Below are positions 50,731 to 60,441 of a stretch of 64,000 nt of DNA, piece by piece; within the stretch, counting starts at the first letter, position 1; every line of letters starts with the position of its first letter. The notes below the pieces were generated by a model. That model saw only the letters and a program-made list of their open reading frames with translations. It had not been told where the DNA came from and made no database searches. The stretch covers positions 9,519-73,518 of the forward strand of contig DAOVIO010000004.1 in assembly GCA_030673645.1 (NCBI GenBank), given 5' to 3'. A program made the position numbers and the translations under genes. Origin of the DNA: JAGLSB01 sp023135955. Its GTDB lineage: Bacteria; Bacteroidota; Bacteroidia; Bacteroidales; GCA-2748055.

Positions 50731-52188
50731 ATGGCCGGTTTAAAATTCGCATTAGGAATGATTCCTAACACTGCAAAAATTGAAGGTGCTGATGACTATA
50801 TTCGTAAAGAATTCTCTGATTATATTGAATATGAAAAATCAGATGATCTGCAGCATTTTACTGAATTGGAAAATGAAGTTACTTCAGCTGAATTTTTATC
50901 AGAGAAAAAGGGAATTCTTACATTGAAATTCAAGACCTCTGAAGAATATAACAAAGAGAAAGAATTTCAGGCTATTAAAAAATCTAAGCCTATCAAAAAT
51001 TATTTTAAAATTAAAGAGTCCAGGCAGCTAAGTAATTTTAATAATTTTAAAACTTCTGAGAGTCTGAAAACATACTTTGAGTTGGAAAAGTTTGTAAATT
51101 CAGAAGAACTAGCAAAGATAAAAACGGAACTTTCATCGAAAGAATTTAAGGCTTCTGAAGAAGCTACAAAAGAAAAAAAGTATTTTAAGGCTAAGAAAAA
51201 TTCTCAATTCAAAAATCATTTTAAATTTGAAAATTCTCCAGTTTATAAGGAATATCTACGTGTAAAAGATTCCGATGAGTTGAGGAAATTTAATGAACTA
51301 AAAGAATATTTAAATTCTGAGGAATTTCTCAAACAAAAGGAATATTTGATGCTTCCGGGCAAAAAGAAATATGGATTGTCTAAAGAATTTAAAAGGGAAA
51401 CTGAATATTTTGATCTGAAAAAATCTGAAAAAGTTCTTTGGCATAAGAAAATTAAAAAGAAATATCCTTTTACTGAAATTGAAGAATGGGATCTAGCTTT
51501 CGAAGAAAAGTTTGAAACAGATAAACTTGAATCCAATAAATGGATGAATCGTTATATGAATGGTGATAAATTACTGAATAAACCCTATGTTTTAAATGAC
51601 GATATTCATGCGTTTACAGACGGAAAAAATATTGAAGTTTCCTCAGGAAAATTAAATATTGTGACAAGAAAAGAAGATGGTTGCGCACTTTCCTGGAGTC
51701 CGCAATTTGGCTTCACCGAAGAAGAATTTGAATTCACTTCCGATATGATTTCAACTGCAAAAAGCTTTAATCAGAAGGAAGGAATATTCAAGGCAAAAGT
51801 TAAATTTGGTAATAGTGGGGTCACACAAGCCTTTTCTCTTATGACCGATCAGATATTGCCTCACATAGATGTGGTTAAGTTTGAAAAGAAAAAACTCTTT
51901 GCAGGCAATTTTTGGAAGAATGGAGGGAGGACTGGATTTTCGAAATCGATTGGTAAAACAGGAGGCAGCCGATACAAAAAAGATTTTCATATATACAGCC
52001 TTGAATGGACAGAAGGAAAAATGGTCTGGAAAATAAACGATCTCATTTTCAAAATTCAGACCCAAGGATTGCCCGAATCTAAAATGCACCTTTGTTTAAA
52101 TGCCAGCCTGAAAAAAACAGCAAAAAACATGAACTTTCCATCAACTATGGAAATTGACTGGGTAAGGGTTTACAAAAAAAGGATATAA
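50731..52188 (+). CDS. GH16-fold protein with degenerate active site and N-terminal repeats
   Basis: The protein has 485 residues without a signal peptide. Residues about 70-215 hold two degenerate Lys/Glu/Phe-rich repeats of about 70 residues (SEEYNKEKEFQAIKKSKP; SEEATKEKKYFKAKKNSQ), helical and charged. Residues 255-483 are a family 16 glycoside-hydrolase-like sandwich (LAFEEKFETDKLESNKWM, DFHIYSLEWTEGKMVWKIND, MEIDWVRVYKK). The catalytic motif E-I-D-x-x-E is replaced by HIDVVK (378-383), so nucleophile and acid/base are gone. It is likely a non-enzymatic sugar-binding or structural protein, apparently cytoplasmic. Confidence 0.8.
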   Translation: MAGLKFALGMIPNTAKIEGADDYIRKEFSDYIEYEKSDDLQHFTELENEVTSAEFLSEKKGILTLKFKTSEEYNKEKEFQAIKKSKPIKNYFKIKESRQLSNFNNFKTSESLKTYFELEKFVNSEELAKIKTELSSKEFKASEEATKEKKYFKAKKNSQFKNHFKFENSPVYKEYLRVKDSDELRKFNELKEYLNSEEFLKQKEYLMLPGKKKYGLSKEFKRETEYFDLKKSEKVLWHKKIKKKYPFTEIEEWDLAFEEKFETDKLESNKWMNRYMNGDKLLNKPYVLNDDIHAFTDGKNIEVSSGKLNIVTRKEDGCALSWSPQFGFTEEEFEFTSDMISTAKSFNQKEGIFKAKVKFGNSGVTQAFSLMTDQILPHIDVVKFEKKKLFAGNFWKNGGRTGFSKSIGKTGGSRYKKDFHIYSLEWTEGKMVWKINDLIFKIQTQGLPESKMHLCLNASLKKTAKNMNFPSTMEIDWVRVYKKRI

Positions 52189-52336
52189 TTATAAAGAATC
52201 CTTTTGCTGATTTTTTAGTTTTATAAAGTTCCATAATTATAGCTTTTATGGTTTTATTATTAGCCAATTGGATTACTTAATAAGATTTCTTAATTTTATT
52301 CAATGAACCTCATCTTAAATTCTCAAACAGAAAGTA

Positions 52337-53209
52337 ATGAGTAAAAAAGATGGTAAAATAACAGTTAAACATTATCTGAATAAAAGGGCAAAATCTAAAT
52401 CCATAAACGGAGAGAGTTTTTACCCCCTTTATCTTCAACTTATTGTTTCTGGTCATAAAGCTCAGCTAAAAAGTAAGGTTCAGAGCGCATTAATTTCTTA
52501 TAAGGGATATACAGATAAGTTCCTAATCAACCCGGCAATCAGTAATTTAGTGTCTGTAGGCTATTTCTCTGAAAATTTGTTGGAGAGGATTGAAAATGAA
52601 AAAATCTTTCCCTTTTACCAGCTGCTTAATGATGAAATAAAAATACTTAGCTACATAATAAACTATGGGCAGCCGTTTACAAATAAATCATTTTCATTTG
52701 TAAATATTAGTTCGACTTATATGTTGTATTTAAAAGATATTCAGCATGTTCTCGATGATTGTGTAAGAAAATATTACCTGAAAGAACTGAATGAAGTTTT
52801 TCTCAACTCTACAAAAAACAGGGAAAACAAAAAGATATTCAAAATCACGAGCTTCTTTATTCATTATATTAATTGGACTAATAATTTTTGTGAATACTAC
52901 GAATCTACTTACGACGTATTGCCTTCAGAGATTAAATTTATTGAGAATTTTCTAACTAAAGAATTGAAACTCCAAATAAAAGCTGTTTTAGCTTTTCATT
53001 CCAGAGCAAATTTTCTTAAACGGTTTTTGGATAAAACACAAAAAGGATTATCCCCTAATGTAAATATTATCGACTGGAGAACAAGTGGTAAAGAATTTAT
53101 AAATAAAGAGTTTACCGAAATTTTCGGAAATCAAAAAGCAAAGGAATTTATTAAAAGCATTGATCTTATTCTAACAAATGATATCTGTAATCCTTTAAAT
53201 GTGGGGTAA
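52337..53209 (+). CDS. Unknown protein, weakly integrase-arm-like N-terminus
   Basis: The protein has 290 residues and no signal or membrane segment. The N-terminus (KITVKHYLNKRAKSKSINGE, then FYPLYLQLIVSGHKAQLKSK) resembles the Arm DNA-binding beta domain of Bacteroidetes tyrosine recombinases, but no catalytic domain follows. Instead there are alpha-helices rich in Lys, Asn and Phe. It ends near NDICNPLNVG. It lies 149 bases after the GH16-like gene on the same strand; both have Lys/Phe-rich composition. Function cannot be assigned. Confidence 0.6.
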   Translation: MSKKDGKITVKHYLNKRAKSKSINGESFYPLYLQLIVSGHKAQLKSKVQSALISYKGYTDKFLINPAISNLVSVGYFSENLLERIENEKIFPFYQLLNDEIKILSYIINYGQPFTNKSFSFVNISSTYMLYLKDIQHVLDDCVRKYYLKELNEVFLNSTKNRENKKIFKITSFFIHYINWTNNFCEYYESTYDVLPSEIKFIENFLTKELKLQIKAVLAFHSRANFLKRFLDKTQKGLSPNVNIIDWRTSGKEFINKEFTEIFGNQKAKEFIKSIDLILTNDICNPLNVG

Positions 53210-53285
53210 TTGTGTGTTGTAATGCTAAAAACAGGAATATGAGTTTCAATCATCCTGCCTTCGTAGAAGGCAAATATTTCCTTAA

Positions 53286-54002
53286 TTACGATGTTGACCA
53301 ATTTCTAAGCTCCTTAGCTAACGATTTTGAATCACCAACATATTTGTTAAGTTCATTCCAAAACTTCAGACTATGATTATGATGAATGGTGTGGACAAGC
53401 TCATGTAATATTACATAATCAGACAGATGTGTAGGTAGTCGCATGAGATGAAGATTCAGATTAATATTTTTTTTGGCAGAACAACTTCCCCAGCGCGATT
53501 TCAAATTTTTTACCTTTATTTCATTTATTAAGAATCCGTACTTCGAAGCCATTTCCCGGGTGCGATTAACCAGGATAATTTTAGCCTCTTTTCTTAGGGT
53601 AGCAATAAGACTATCTGAAATGTATTTTTGAGATTTTTCTGAGTTTAGAGCTTCTTGTTCAGGTATAAATATTTCGCATAAACCAACGGTAAACTTTCTA
53701 AAATATCCTTGACGCTCCGTCCTTTGGATAAAAAATTCATGATGTTTAGTTGTTGGTAAATTTTCCTCTGTATAAATAGTTTTAGGCGGTTTCTTTTCTT
53801 CAATTTTAATTCGACATTTCTTAATCCAATCCATTCTTGAAATCAGAAATTTCTCCCCTTCTCTGAATGAAACAAAAAATGGAATATTAATTTTAACCTT
53901 CCCTTCTTGATTCACCCTGATACTCATTCTCTTGCTGCCTTTTCTCTTTTTTATGACAACTTCACCAATTTCATTAAAAAAAAAACTTCTTTCTATAATC
54001 AT
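53286..54002 (-). CDS. YgjP-like (DUF45) zinc metallopeptidase-fold protein
   Basis: The protein has 238 residues. The N-terminal beta domain (SKRMSIRVNQEGKVKINIPF) is followed by the helical catalytic part with KSRWGSCSAKKNINLNLHL and the zinc motif HELVHTIHHNHSLKFW near 195-210 (HExxH plus downstream His). This is the M48-related UTP-pyrophosphatase/YgjP family found in most bacteria; cellular role uncertain. Cytoplasmic. It is divergent from the exporter operon starting at 54073. Confidence 0.85.
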   Translation of the reverse strand: MIIERSFFFNEIGEVVIKKRKGSKRMSIRVNQEGKVKINIPFFVSFREGEKFLISRMDWIKKCRIKIEEKKPPKTIYTEENLPTTKHHEFFIQRTERQGYFRKFTVGLCEIFIPEQEALNSEKSQKYISDSLIATLRKEAKIILVNRTREMASKYGFLINEIKVKNLKSRWGSCSAKKNINLNLHLMRLPTHLSDYVILHELVHTIHHNHSLKFWNELNKYVGDSKSLAKELRNWSTS

Positions 54003-54072
54003 TCTTCAAATTCTCCTTCTTAAATCACTATATTTATCATTTCTTTGTAAAGAAACGTAAAAATCACACGAG

Positions 54073-55446
54073 ATGAATTTTAAAATACGAATTCTGCTGA
54101 TTATTTTATTATCATTCAGCATATCAGGAGTATCTTATTCTCAGGAGGCCTGGTCATTACAAAAATGTGTCGATTATGCTCTTGAAAACAATATTCAGAT
54201 TAAGCAATCTAAATTGAACACAGAGTATAACGAAAACTTGCTTAAACAGTCACAATCAGATCTTCTTCCAAATTTAAACGCTTCTATAGGTCATGGTATT
54301 TCATTTGGTCAAGCTCTGGATCCAACAACCTACGAATTCACTGAGGACCAAACGATTAATTCTATTAATCCAGGCATCAATTCAAGGCTTACTGTATTCA
54401 ATGGATTCCAATTGAGGAATACTATAGATCGAAATCGTTTTAATTTACTCTCTTCCATTCAGGATCTTGAGAAGATAAAAAATGATATTTCGCTCAATAT
54501 TGCCGGCCAGTATTTGCAGATTTTATTCAATGAAGAGCTCTTAAATATTGCAAAAGAACAGCTCGAAGTTACATCTGCTCAGGTTGATAGAACTTCAATC
54601 CTGGTTGCAGCTGGTAGTGTAGCAAGGGGAGATTTATTAGAAATTCAGGCTCAGGAAGCTGCCGATGAGCTTACTGTGATTACTACAGAGAGCAATCTTG
54701 AAATGTCTTATCTTACTCTTTCTCAATTACTCGAACTGGAATCTGTTGAGAATTTCAATATTATAATTCCTGAAATAACTGATATTTCCGAGGATAATTT
54801 ATTGGAAACAGTCGATCAAATATTTCCCGAGGCTCTCCAAATACTTCCTCAGATTAAAGCCGCTGATAATAGACAAAAGAGTGCTGAAAAAGACCTCGAT
54901 ATTGCAAAAGGGAGTAGAATGCCAAGATTAAGCATTTCTACTTCTTATGGCTCAGGTTTTTCCGACAGTCGCCAACGTATGATTCTTCCGGGTCCTGTTT
55001 ATGAAGCCTATCCTTTAATGGATCAATTATCTGATTACCGGAGTCTGAGTTTATATTCAACATTAAGTATCCCTATATTTAATAATTTTGCAGCAAAAAA
55101 CGGAATTAAAAATGCCCGGCTGAATGTTGATAATTCTAATCTTGAAGTAGAGAATCAAAAAAACATTCTCTACAAAGAAATTCAACAGGCATACGCTGAT
55201 GCATTTGCAGCTTTAAAGCAATTCAGAGCTTCCGAAAAAGCTTTAGTTTCAATGGAAGAAGCTTTTAAATATACTCGTGAAAAATATGAGGTAGGACTTC
55301 TAAATGCTGTTGATTTTAATATTGCACAAAGCCAGCTGGTTCTGACCCGTTCGGAATTACTACAGGCAAAATACGATTATATATTCAAAACAAGTATTTT
55401 AAGTTTTTACAGAGGTAAGCCACTGAGTATCTCACAAAATAATTAA
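54073..55446 (+). CDS. TolC-family outer-membrane channel protein
   Basis: The protein has 457 residues. The signal peptide is cleaved after SYS (about 24). The two internal repeats of the TolC fold are visible (LQKCVDYALENNIQIKQSKL at the front of the first; DLDIAKGSRMPRLSIST at the second), with VARGDLLEIQAQEAAD in the coiled-coil barrel. It forms the outer-membrane exit of the tripartite exporter encoded with the HlyD-like adaptor 19 bases downstream. The matching ABC (MacB-type) pump is not in the window. Substrate unknown. Confidence 0.9.
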   Translation: MNFKIRILLIILLSFSISGVSYSQEAWSLQKCVDYALENNIQIKQSKLNTEYNENLLKQSQSDLLPNLNASIGHGISFGQALDPTTYEFTEDQTINSINPGINSRLTVFNGFQLRNTIDRNRFNLLSSIQDLEKIKNDISLNIAGQYLQILFNEELLNIAKEQLEVTSAQVDRTSILVAAGSVARGDLLEIQAQEAADELTVITTESNLEMSYLTLSQLLELESVENFNIIIPEITDISEDNLLETVDQIFPEALQILPQIKAADNRQKSAEKDLDIAKGSRMPRLSISTSYGSGFSDSRQRMILPGPVYEAYPLMDQLSDYRSLSLYSTLSIPIFNNFAAKNGIKNARLNVDNSNLEVENQKNILYKEIQQAYADAFAALKQFRASEKALVSMEEAFKYTREKYEVGLLNAVDFNIAQSQLVLTRSELLQAKYDYIFKTSILSFYRGKPLSISQNN

Positions 55447-55465
55447 CACAAAATAATATATTCTG

Positions 55466-56776
55466 ATGAAATCAAAAAAACTGTTAAGATATCTGGGAAT
55501 TGTCGTAATTCTTGCCCTCGTAGTTTTACTTATTGGCAAGAAAAAAGGGTGGTTTGGAAATGAGATAATAATACAGGTTGCAGTGGAAGAAGGTGTTTAT
55601 CGTGATTTAATAGAAATTATAACCGCCAATGGAAAAATTCAACCCGAAACGGAAGTCAGGCTAAGCCCCGATGTCTCAGGAGAAATAGTTGAACTTGCAA
55701 CCAGAGAAGGAAATATTGTTAAAAAAGGTGACTTTTTGCTGAAAATTAAGCCAGATAATTATATTTCAATGAGAAATAGGTCAGAGGCAACCCTAAACAG
55801 CACTAAAGCAAGACTAACTCAGGCTAAGGCTCAATTAAATCAAGCCAGGCTTGAACATAAAAGAAAAAGCAAGCTTTGGGAACAAAAGGCCATTTCTGAG
55901 GCAGAATTTGAGCAATCTCTTACATCTCTTAACACTTCTTTAGCCGAAAAAGAGGCCGCAGAATATTCGGTTGCCAGCGCAAACGCTTCGCTCACAGAAG
56001 CCGAGGAGAATTTAAGAAAAACCTCAATTTATGCACCAATGGATGGAACCGTTTCTATGCTTATTGTAGAGCTGGGCGAACGAGTAGTTGGGACCGAAAT
56101 GATGTCTGGAACAGAACTTTTGAGAATTGCCGATCTGAGCCGCATGGAAGTGGAAGTGGAGGTTAACGAAAACGATATTGTAAGTGTTCAACTGTATGAT
56201 ACAGCACTAGTTGAAGTAGACGCATACCTTGGCAGAAAGTTTAAAGGCATTGTAACTGAGATTCCTGTTTCTGCTGCAACTGCAGGACTTGCAACTGATC
56301 AAGTAACAAATTTCAATGTTAAAGTTCTTCTTTTAGCAGATGACTATTCCGATCTGGTATCCGAATCAAACCCCAATCCATTCCGTCCGGGAATGTCCGC
56401 TACAGCTGATATTCAAACCTCTCATCAATACGATGTCTTTTCAATTCCAATTCAATCTGTAACAACCAGAGTCGATACGGCTAATATAAAAGATTATATG
56501 GCGGGAGAAAATAAGGAGGATGAAGAGGCTGATAAAAGAGAAGAACTTATAGTTGCTTTTGTTGCAGTAGAAGACAGCGCTTTTATGAAGATTGTTGAGA
56601 CCGGTATTCAGGATGACAGGTTTATTGAAATTACTTCCGGACTTTCTGATGGTGACAAAGTTGTTGTAGCGCCCTTTTCTGCAATTTCAAAAAAACTGGA
56701 AGATAAAAGCCTCATCGAAATAGTCGAATTTGAAGAATTATTTAAAGAAGACAAGAAAAAGAAGTCAGATAAATAA
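55466..56776 (+). CDS. Periplasmic adaptor of a tripartite exporter (HlyD/MacA family)
   Basis: The protein has 436 residues. The N-terminal anchor (LLRYLGIVVILALVVLLIG) is followed by a lipoyl half (ITANGKIQPETEVRLSPDVS), a long helical hairpin (about 90-175, with AKARLTQAKAQLNQARLEHK-like Ala/Gln/Lys periodicity) and the second lipoyl half TSIYAPMDGTVSMLIVELGE. The barrel and membrane-proximal domains follow, ending in an acidic/Lys tail. Alignment with MacA-type adaptors suggests an ABC partner. The stop overlaps the tsaB start (TAATG), so the housekeeping gene is co-transcribed. Confidence 0.9.
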   Translation: MKSKKLLRYLGIVVILALVVLLIGKKKGWFGNEIIIQVAVEEGVYRDLIEIITANGKIQPETEVRLSPDVSGEIVELATREGNIVKKGDFLLKIKPDNYISMRNRSEATLNSTKARLTQAKAQLNQARLEHKRKSKLWEQKAISEAEFEQSLTSLNTSLAEKEAAEYSVASANASLTEAEENLRKTSIYAPMDGTVSMLIVELGERVVGTEMMSGTELLRIADLSRMEVEVEVNENDIVSVQLYDTALVEVDAYLGRKFKGIVTEIPVSAATAGLATDQVTNFNVKVLLLADDYSDLVSESNPNPFRPGMSATADIQTSHQYDVFSIPIQSVTTRVDTANIKDYMAGENKEDEEADKREELIVAFVAVEDSAFMKIVETGIQDDRFIEITSGLSDGDKVVVAPFSAISKKLEDKSLIEIVEFEELFKEDKKKKSDK

Positions 56777-57480
56777 TGGCCCTTATATTAAATCTTGAAA
56801 CTTCAACAAAGGTTTGCTCGGTTTCTCTTTCTAAAGGTTTGGAAATTATTGGCTGGAAAGAAGACACAGAAGGAAGAAATCATGCAACTTTATTAACTGT
56901 GTTCATTGATGAAATCCTTAAGGAAAATGGCATAGTTACAGAAGATCTTGATGCTATTGCGGTAAGTAAAGGTCCGGGCTCTTATACAGGATTACGAATT
57001 GGCGTTTCTACAGCAAAAGGAATGGCTTACGCATTATCAATTCCCCTGATCTCGATTAACACTTTAAAGATGATGGCTTCTGGTTTCCTCCAGGAAAATG
57101 AACAAATTGGTTTAGAGAATGATATTTTGTTATGTCCAATGATTGATGCTCGCAGAATGGAAGTATATTCTGCAATATATGATACAAAATTGAATGAACT
57201 TCGAAAAGTAGAGGCTGAGATCATTGACGAAAACTCCTATAAAGATATTATCAAAAAAAAACGCATGATTATCATTGGCGATGGAGCTGCAAAGTGTTCA
57301 GAATATTTAAAGCATCCTAAGATAAACATTGATTCAGACTTTATGCTCTCATCAAGATTTATGGTTCCTCTTGCCTACGATAAATATGAAAAAAAGAATT
57401 TTGAAGATGTTGCATATTTTGAACCCTTTTACCTGAAAGATTTTGTTGCAACCATTCCTAAAAAGAAACTTCTTGCATAG
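56776..57480 (+). CDS. tsaB: tRNA threonylcarbamoyladenosine biosynthesis protein TsaB
   Basis: The protein has 234 residues. The ASKHA fold starts with ALILNLETSTKVCSVSLSKG, and the TsaB signature is IAVSKGPGSYTGLRIGVSTA followed by KGMAYALSIPLISINTL. TsaB is the scaffold that pairs with TsaD (and TsaE) to make t6A37 in ANN-decoding tRNAs; it lacks the TsaD metal histidines. It overlaps the adaptor stop by one base, and the DUF3108 gene follows after 31 bases. Confidence 0.93.
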   Translation: MALILNLETSTKVCSVSLSKGLEIIGWKEDTEGRNHATLLTVFIDEILKENGIVTEDLDAIAVSKGPGSYTGLRIGVSTAKGMAYALSIPLISINTLKMMASGFLQENEQIGLENDILLCPMIDARRMEVYSAIYDTKLNELRKVEAEIIDENSYKDIIKKKRMIIIGDGAAKCSEYLKHPKINIDSDFMLSSRFMVPLAYDKYEKKNFEDVAYFEPFYLKDFVATIPKKKLLA

Positions 57481-57511
57481 GCATGGAATTTGAACTATCT
57501 TGTAAAAAGAG

Positions 57512-58252
57512 ATGAGAAAAAATCTTTTTATATTATTCCTCCTACTCATTCATTTGTCAACTCATTCACAGGATGGGAAAAATCACTTTTCCAGTGGAGA
57601 AAAACTTCGATATATAATTTATTATGGTATTATTGATGGTGGATTTATTGAAGCGCAATTGAATATGGTGAATTTTGAAGGAAAAAAAGTATACCATAGC
57701 AAAATGCTGGGAAAAACAACCGGCATAACAGACAGATTATACAAAGTCAGAGATGAATACCAGGCATATTTTGATCCCTTAACCATTCTTCCATATAAAT
57801 CTATTCGCGACATCAGTGAAGGTAGATACAAAAAATACAACGTTGTTTCATGGGATCACGATAGTTTAAGGGTCACAAATATTGATAGAGATACTTTCGA
57901 AATTACTCCTGATATGAGGGACATGGTTTCTGTATTTCACTTAATTCGAAATTCCGATTTTGAAAGAATGCAATACGATGATTTAATCAAGGTTAACACC
58001 TTTTTTGACAATGAACTCTTTCCTTTTGATATGCGATATCGCGGGATTGAAACTATCAAAACGCGAATGGGAAAATTCAAATGCATAAAACTCGTCCCAT
58101 ACGTTGAACCCGGTAGAATTTTTAATTCAGAAGATGATATGACAATATGGTTATCGGCTGATAAAAACAGAGTTCCGGTACGGGTAAAATTCGATTTGAA
58201 AGTTGGCTCGATTAAAATAGACCTTATTGCGTATTCTGGACTAAAATATTAG
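57512..58252 (+). CDS. DUF3108-domain secreted protein
   Basis: The protein has 246 residues. The signal peptide is MRKNLFILFLLLIHLSTHSQ. Residues about 27-246 match DUF3108: FSSGEKLRYIIYYGIIDGGF, SKMLGKTTGITDRLYKVRDE, YKSIRDISEGRYKKYNVV and MTIWLSADKNRVPVRVKFDL. It is a periplasmic beta-sheet protein of unknown role, widespread in Bacteroidetes and Proteobacteria. It lies last in the exporter/tsaB run; low-complexity repeats follow. Confidence 0.85.
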   Translation: MRKNLFILFLLLIHLSTHSQDGKNHFSSGEKLRYIIYYGIIDGGFIEAQLNMVNFEGKKVYHSKMLGKTTGITDRLYKVRDEYQAYFDPLTILPYKSIRDISEGRYKKYNVVSWDHDSLRVTNIDRDTFEITPDMRDMVSVFHLIRNSDFERMQYDDLIKVNTFFDNELFPFDMRYRGIETIKTRMGKFKCIKLVPYVEPGRIFNSEDDMTIWLSADKNRVPVRVKFDLKVGSIKIDLIAYSGLKY

Positions 58253-58289
58253 TTGGAGGAGATGATGGTATTTCGGCTTATTTCGACTT

Positions 58290-58418
58290 CGCTCAATAAC
58301 CGAAAGCACTCAATAACCGAAAGCACTCAATAACCAAACCTCAATAAGCAAAACCTCAATAAGCATTAAACTGTACCTTTCTAGCACACATCAGCACATC
58401 AGCACATCAGCACACCAA
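58290..58418. repeat. Short tandem repeats CAATAACCGAAAGCACT and CAGCACAT
   Basis: Two and a half units of ACTCAATAACCGAAAGC (58290-58335), two of CCTCAATAAGCAAAA-type, then AGCACA(C/T)CA repeats (58383-58417) fill the whole gap between the convergent DUF3108 and efp genes. On the minus strand the last block directly follows the efp stop as (TGTGCTGA)n. Confidence 0.7.
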
Positions 58419-58988
58419 CTACCCCTTCACTCTCTCCGAGTAACTACGATCGCGGGTGTCAACTTTAATTGTCTCACCTTGCTCTATAAAAATTGGAACC
58501 ATGATTTCTGCACCTGTCTCAAGGGTTGCAGGCTTTAATGCAGTGCTTGATGATGTGTCGCCTCTAACTCCGGGTTCAGAATAAGTTATTTCCAATTCAA
58601 CAAATGGGGGGAGGTCAACAGAAAGAGGAGATTCTGTATCGGCATGAAAAACAACCTCAACTTCCTGTCCTTCTTTATACAAATCTACGTTTTCAATCAT
58701 GTCCTTAGAAATCATAACCTGCTCAAAAGTTTCCAGATGCATAAAATTAAAGCCTAAATCATCCTCATACAAGAATTGATAGGGTCTTCTCTCTACTCTT
58801 GCAGTATTTACTTTTACACCTGCGTTGAAAGTATTTTCAATAACTTTCCCGGTAGTTAAACTTTTAAGTTTTGTTCTGACAAAAGCCCCACCCTTGCCTG
58901 GCTTTACATGTTGAAAACTTACGATTACAAATAGATCGTTATTATATTCCAGACATAATCCGTTTTTGAAATCAGAAGTATTTGCCAT
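58419..58988 (-). CDS. efp: Translation elongation factor P
   Basis: The ATG at 58988 (MANTSDFKNGLCLEYNNDLF) is the family start; 189 residues. All three OB-type domains are present. The ribosome-acting loop is VKPGKGGAFVRTKLKSL with Lys32 at the tip (PGKGG), the lysine or arginine position modified in different bacteria. The C-terminal ends with KVDTRDRSYSERVKG, matching the conserved IxVxTxxGxYxxR end. EF-P relieves stalling at polyproline. Single gene, convergent with DUF3108. Confidence 0.97.
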   Translation of the reverse strand: MANTSDFKNGLCLEYNNDLFVIVSFQHVKPGKGGAFVRTKLKSLTTGKVIENTFNAGVKVNTARVERRPYQFLYEDDLGFNFMHLETFEQVMISKDMIENVDLYKEGQEVEVVFHADTESPLSVDLPPFVELEITYSEPGVRGDTSSSTALKPATLETGAEIMVPIFIEQGETIKVDTRDRSYSERVKG

Positions 58989-59106
58989 AATTATTTGGTT
59001 TAAGCGTGGACAAATTAACAAATTTATTTTATTGTTTGCAAGGAGATTTCGACCCTTCGGTTAACTTCGACATGCTCAGCATAATAGCTCAATTACCGAA
59101 AACACA

Positions 59107-59150
59107 ACCATCAGCACATTAGCACACCAGCACACCAACACACCAACACC
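59107..59150. repeat. AGCACA(T/C)(T/C)A short tandem repeat
   Basis: CAGCACATTAGCACACCAGC and ACACCAACACACCAACACC lie upstream of the PP2C gene. It is the same word as at 58383-58417 and 60495-60518. Confidence 0.6.
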
Positions 59151-59205
59151 CCCCATCCTTCCTTCCAAAAAAAAACGTATATTTATCACTCATTTTATTT
59201 TAGAG

Positions 59206-60441
59206 ATGACACTTACTCCTTCAAAAAAGAATAAAAGATTATTAATGTCAAATTTCAAGCTTAATGCTTTGCTTGAAATTACTCTTGCAATCAATGAAAA
59301 TCCTTCGGTTGAATATCTGATGACAAAATACGAGAAGTTTTTAGCCCAGGATCTTGAAATAGGCAAACTTCTTATTATAAAGAAAAATAATAATTGGGAG
59401 TGCATGTTGAATTCGGGCTTTGATATGGAGGCTTGCATGAACCTAATTAAAAATGAAGCTCTGCTTGAAGTAAAAGAAATATCTAGAATTGGAATTGATA
59501 CCCCGGATTTCATGCCCCTTGGTGACTATGTTATACCAGTAATGCACAATGAAGAACCTATTGCATTTGTTGTTTTGGGAGACATAGAAGAGGAAGGTGA
59601 AGGTCTGAGCCCAATCCTTAGACATCTGCAATTTATTCAGACTCTCAGTAATATCATAATTGTTGCGATTGAGAACATCCGGCTTTATGAAGAAAGTCTC
59701 AAGCAAGTAGCTATTAAACACGAAATGGAGCTGGCATCACGAATGCAAACTATGCTCATTCCAAATCACGATAGTCTTCCATCAAATGAAAATATTCGTT
59801 TCTATACTTATTACAAACCTCATTATGATGTCGGGGGAGATTATTACGATGTGATTCAGTTATCGGAAAATGAAATAGGTTTTTGCATGGCCGATGTTTC
59901 AGGAAAAGGAATTTCAGCAGCAATCCTGATGTCGAACTTCCAGGCCAACCTTAGGGCATTATTCACAAAGGAAGTAGATCTTACTGAATTAATATCAATA
60001 TTGAACGAGAGGGTATTGAGATCTGCTAATGGCGAAAAATTCATTACTCTCTTCCTGGCGAAATATAATTACTCGTCAAAGGAACTTCAATATATTAATG
60101 CAGGACATAATCCTCCTCTTTTATACAATTTAGAAAATAAAAAACTAGAGCTTTTGAAAAGCGGTTGTGTTGGTATGGGAATGTTAGATGAACTGCCCTT
60201 TGTAAATATGAAAGTTGTAAAAATCGATTCCAAAATGAAGCTTTTTACTTATACTGATGGACTGGTAGAACTAATGGAAGATGAAAATGTTGAATGGGGA
60301 ACCAAATTTATCGAAGAGAAAATTTCTAATGCAGAAAGTATTAAAAAAAATATTAAAGTAATTATTAAAGAACAAGGTATCGAGAAAGGCAACGCAGCAA
60401 TTTTTGATGATATCTCCATCCTTGGCGTTGAATTTAACTAG
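59206..60441 (+). CDS. GAF-like plus PP2C/SpoIIE-type serine phosphatase
   Basis: The protein has 411 residues and no membrane segment. Residues about 15-165 form a GAF-like sensor (LLEITLAINENPSVEYLMTK). An R-helix linker follows (HEMELASRMQTMLIP), then the SpoIIE/PP2C phosphatase (about 195-410) with DVGGDYYDVIQLSENEIGFC, MADVSGKGISAAILMSNFQA and LFTYTDGLVELMEDEN. The metal aspartates are intact. Such enzymes act on anti-sigma-factor antagonists in partner-switching systems; no STAS or anti-sigma gene is nearby. Confidence 0.88.
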   Translation: MTLTPSKKNKRLLMSNFKLNALLEITLAINENPSVEYLMTKYEKFLAQDLEIGKLLIIKKNNNWECMLNSGFDMEACMNLIKNEALLEVKEISRIGIDTPDFMPLGDYVIPVMHNEEPIAFVVLGDIEEEGEGLSPILRHLQFIQTLSNIIIVAIENIRLYEESLKQVAIKHEMELASRMQTMLIPNHDSLPSNENIRFYTYYKPHYDVGGDYYDVIQLSENEIGFCMADVSGKGISAAILMSNFQANLRALFTKEVDLTELISILNERVLRSANGEKFITLFLAKYNYSSKELQYINAGHNPPLLYNLENKKLELLKSGCVGMGMLDELPFVNMKVVKIDSKMKLFTYTDGLVELMEDENVEWGTKFIEEKISNAESIKKNIKVIIKEQGIEKGNAAIFDDISILGVEFN

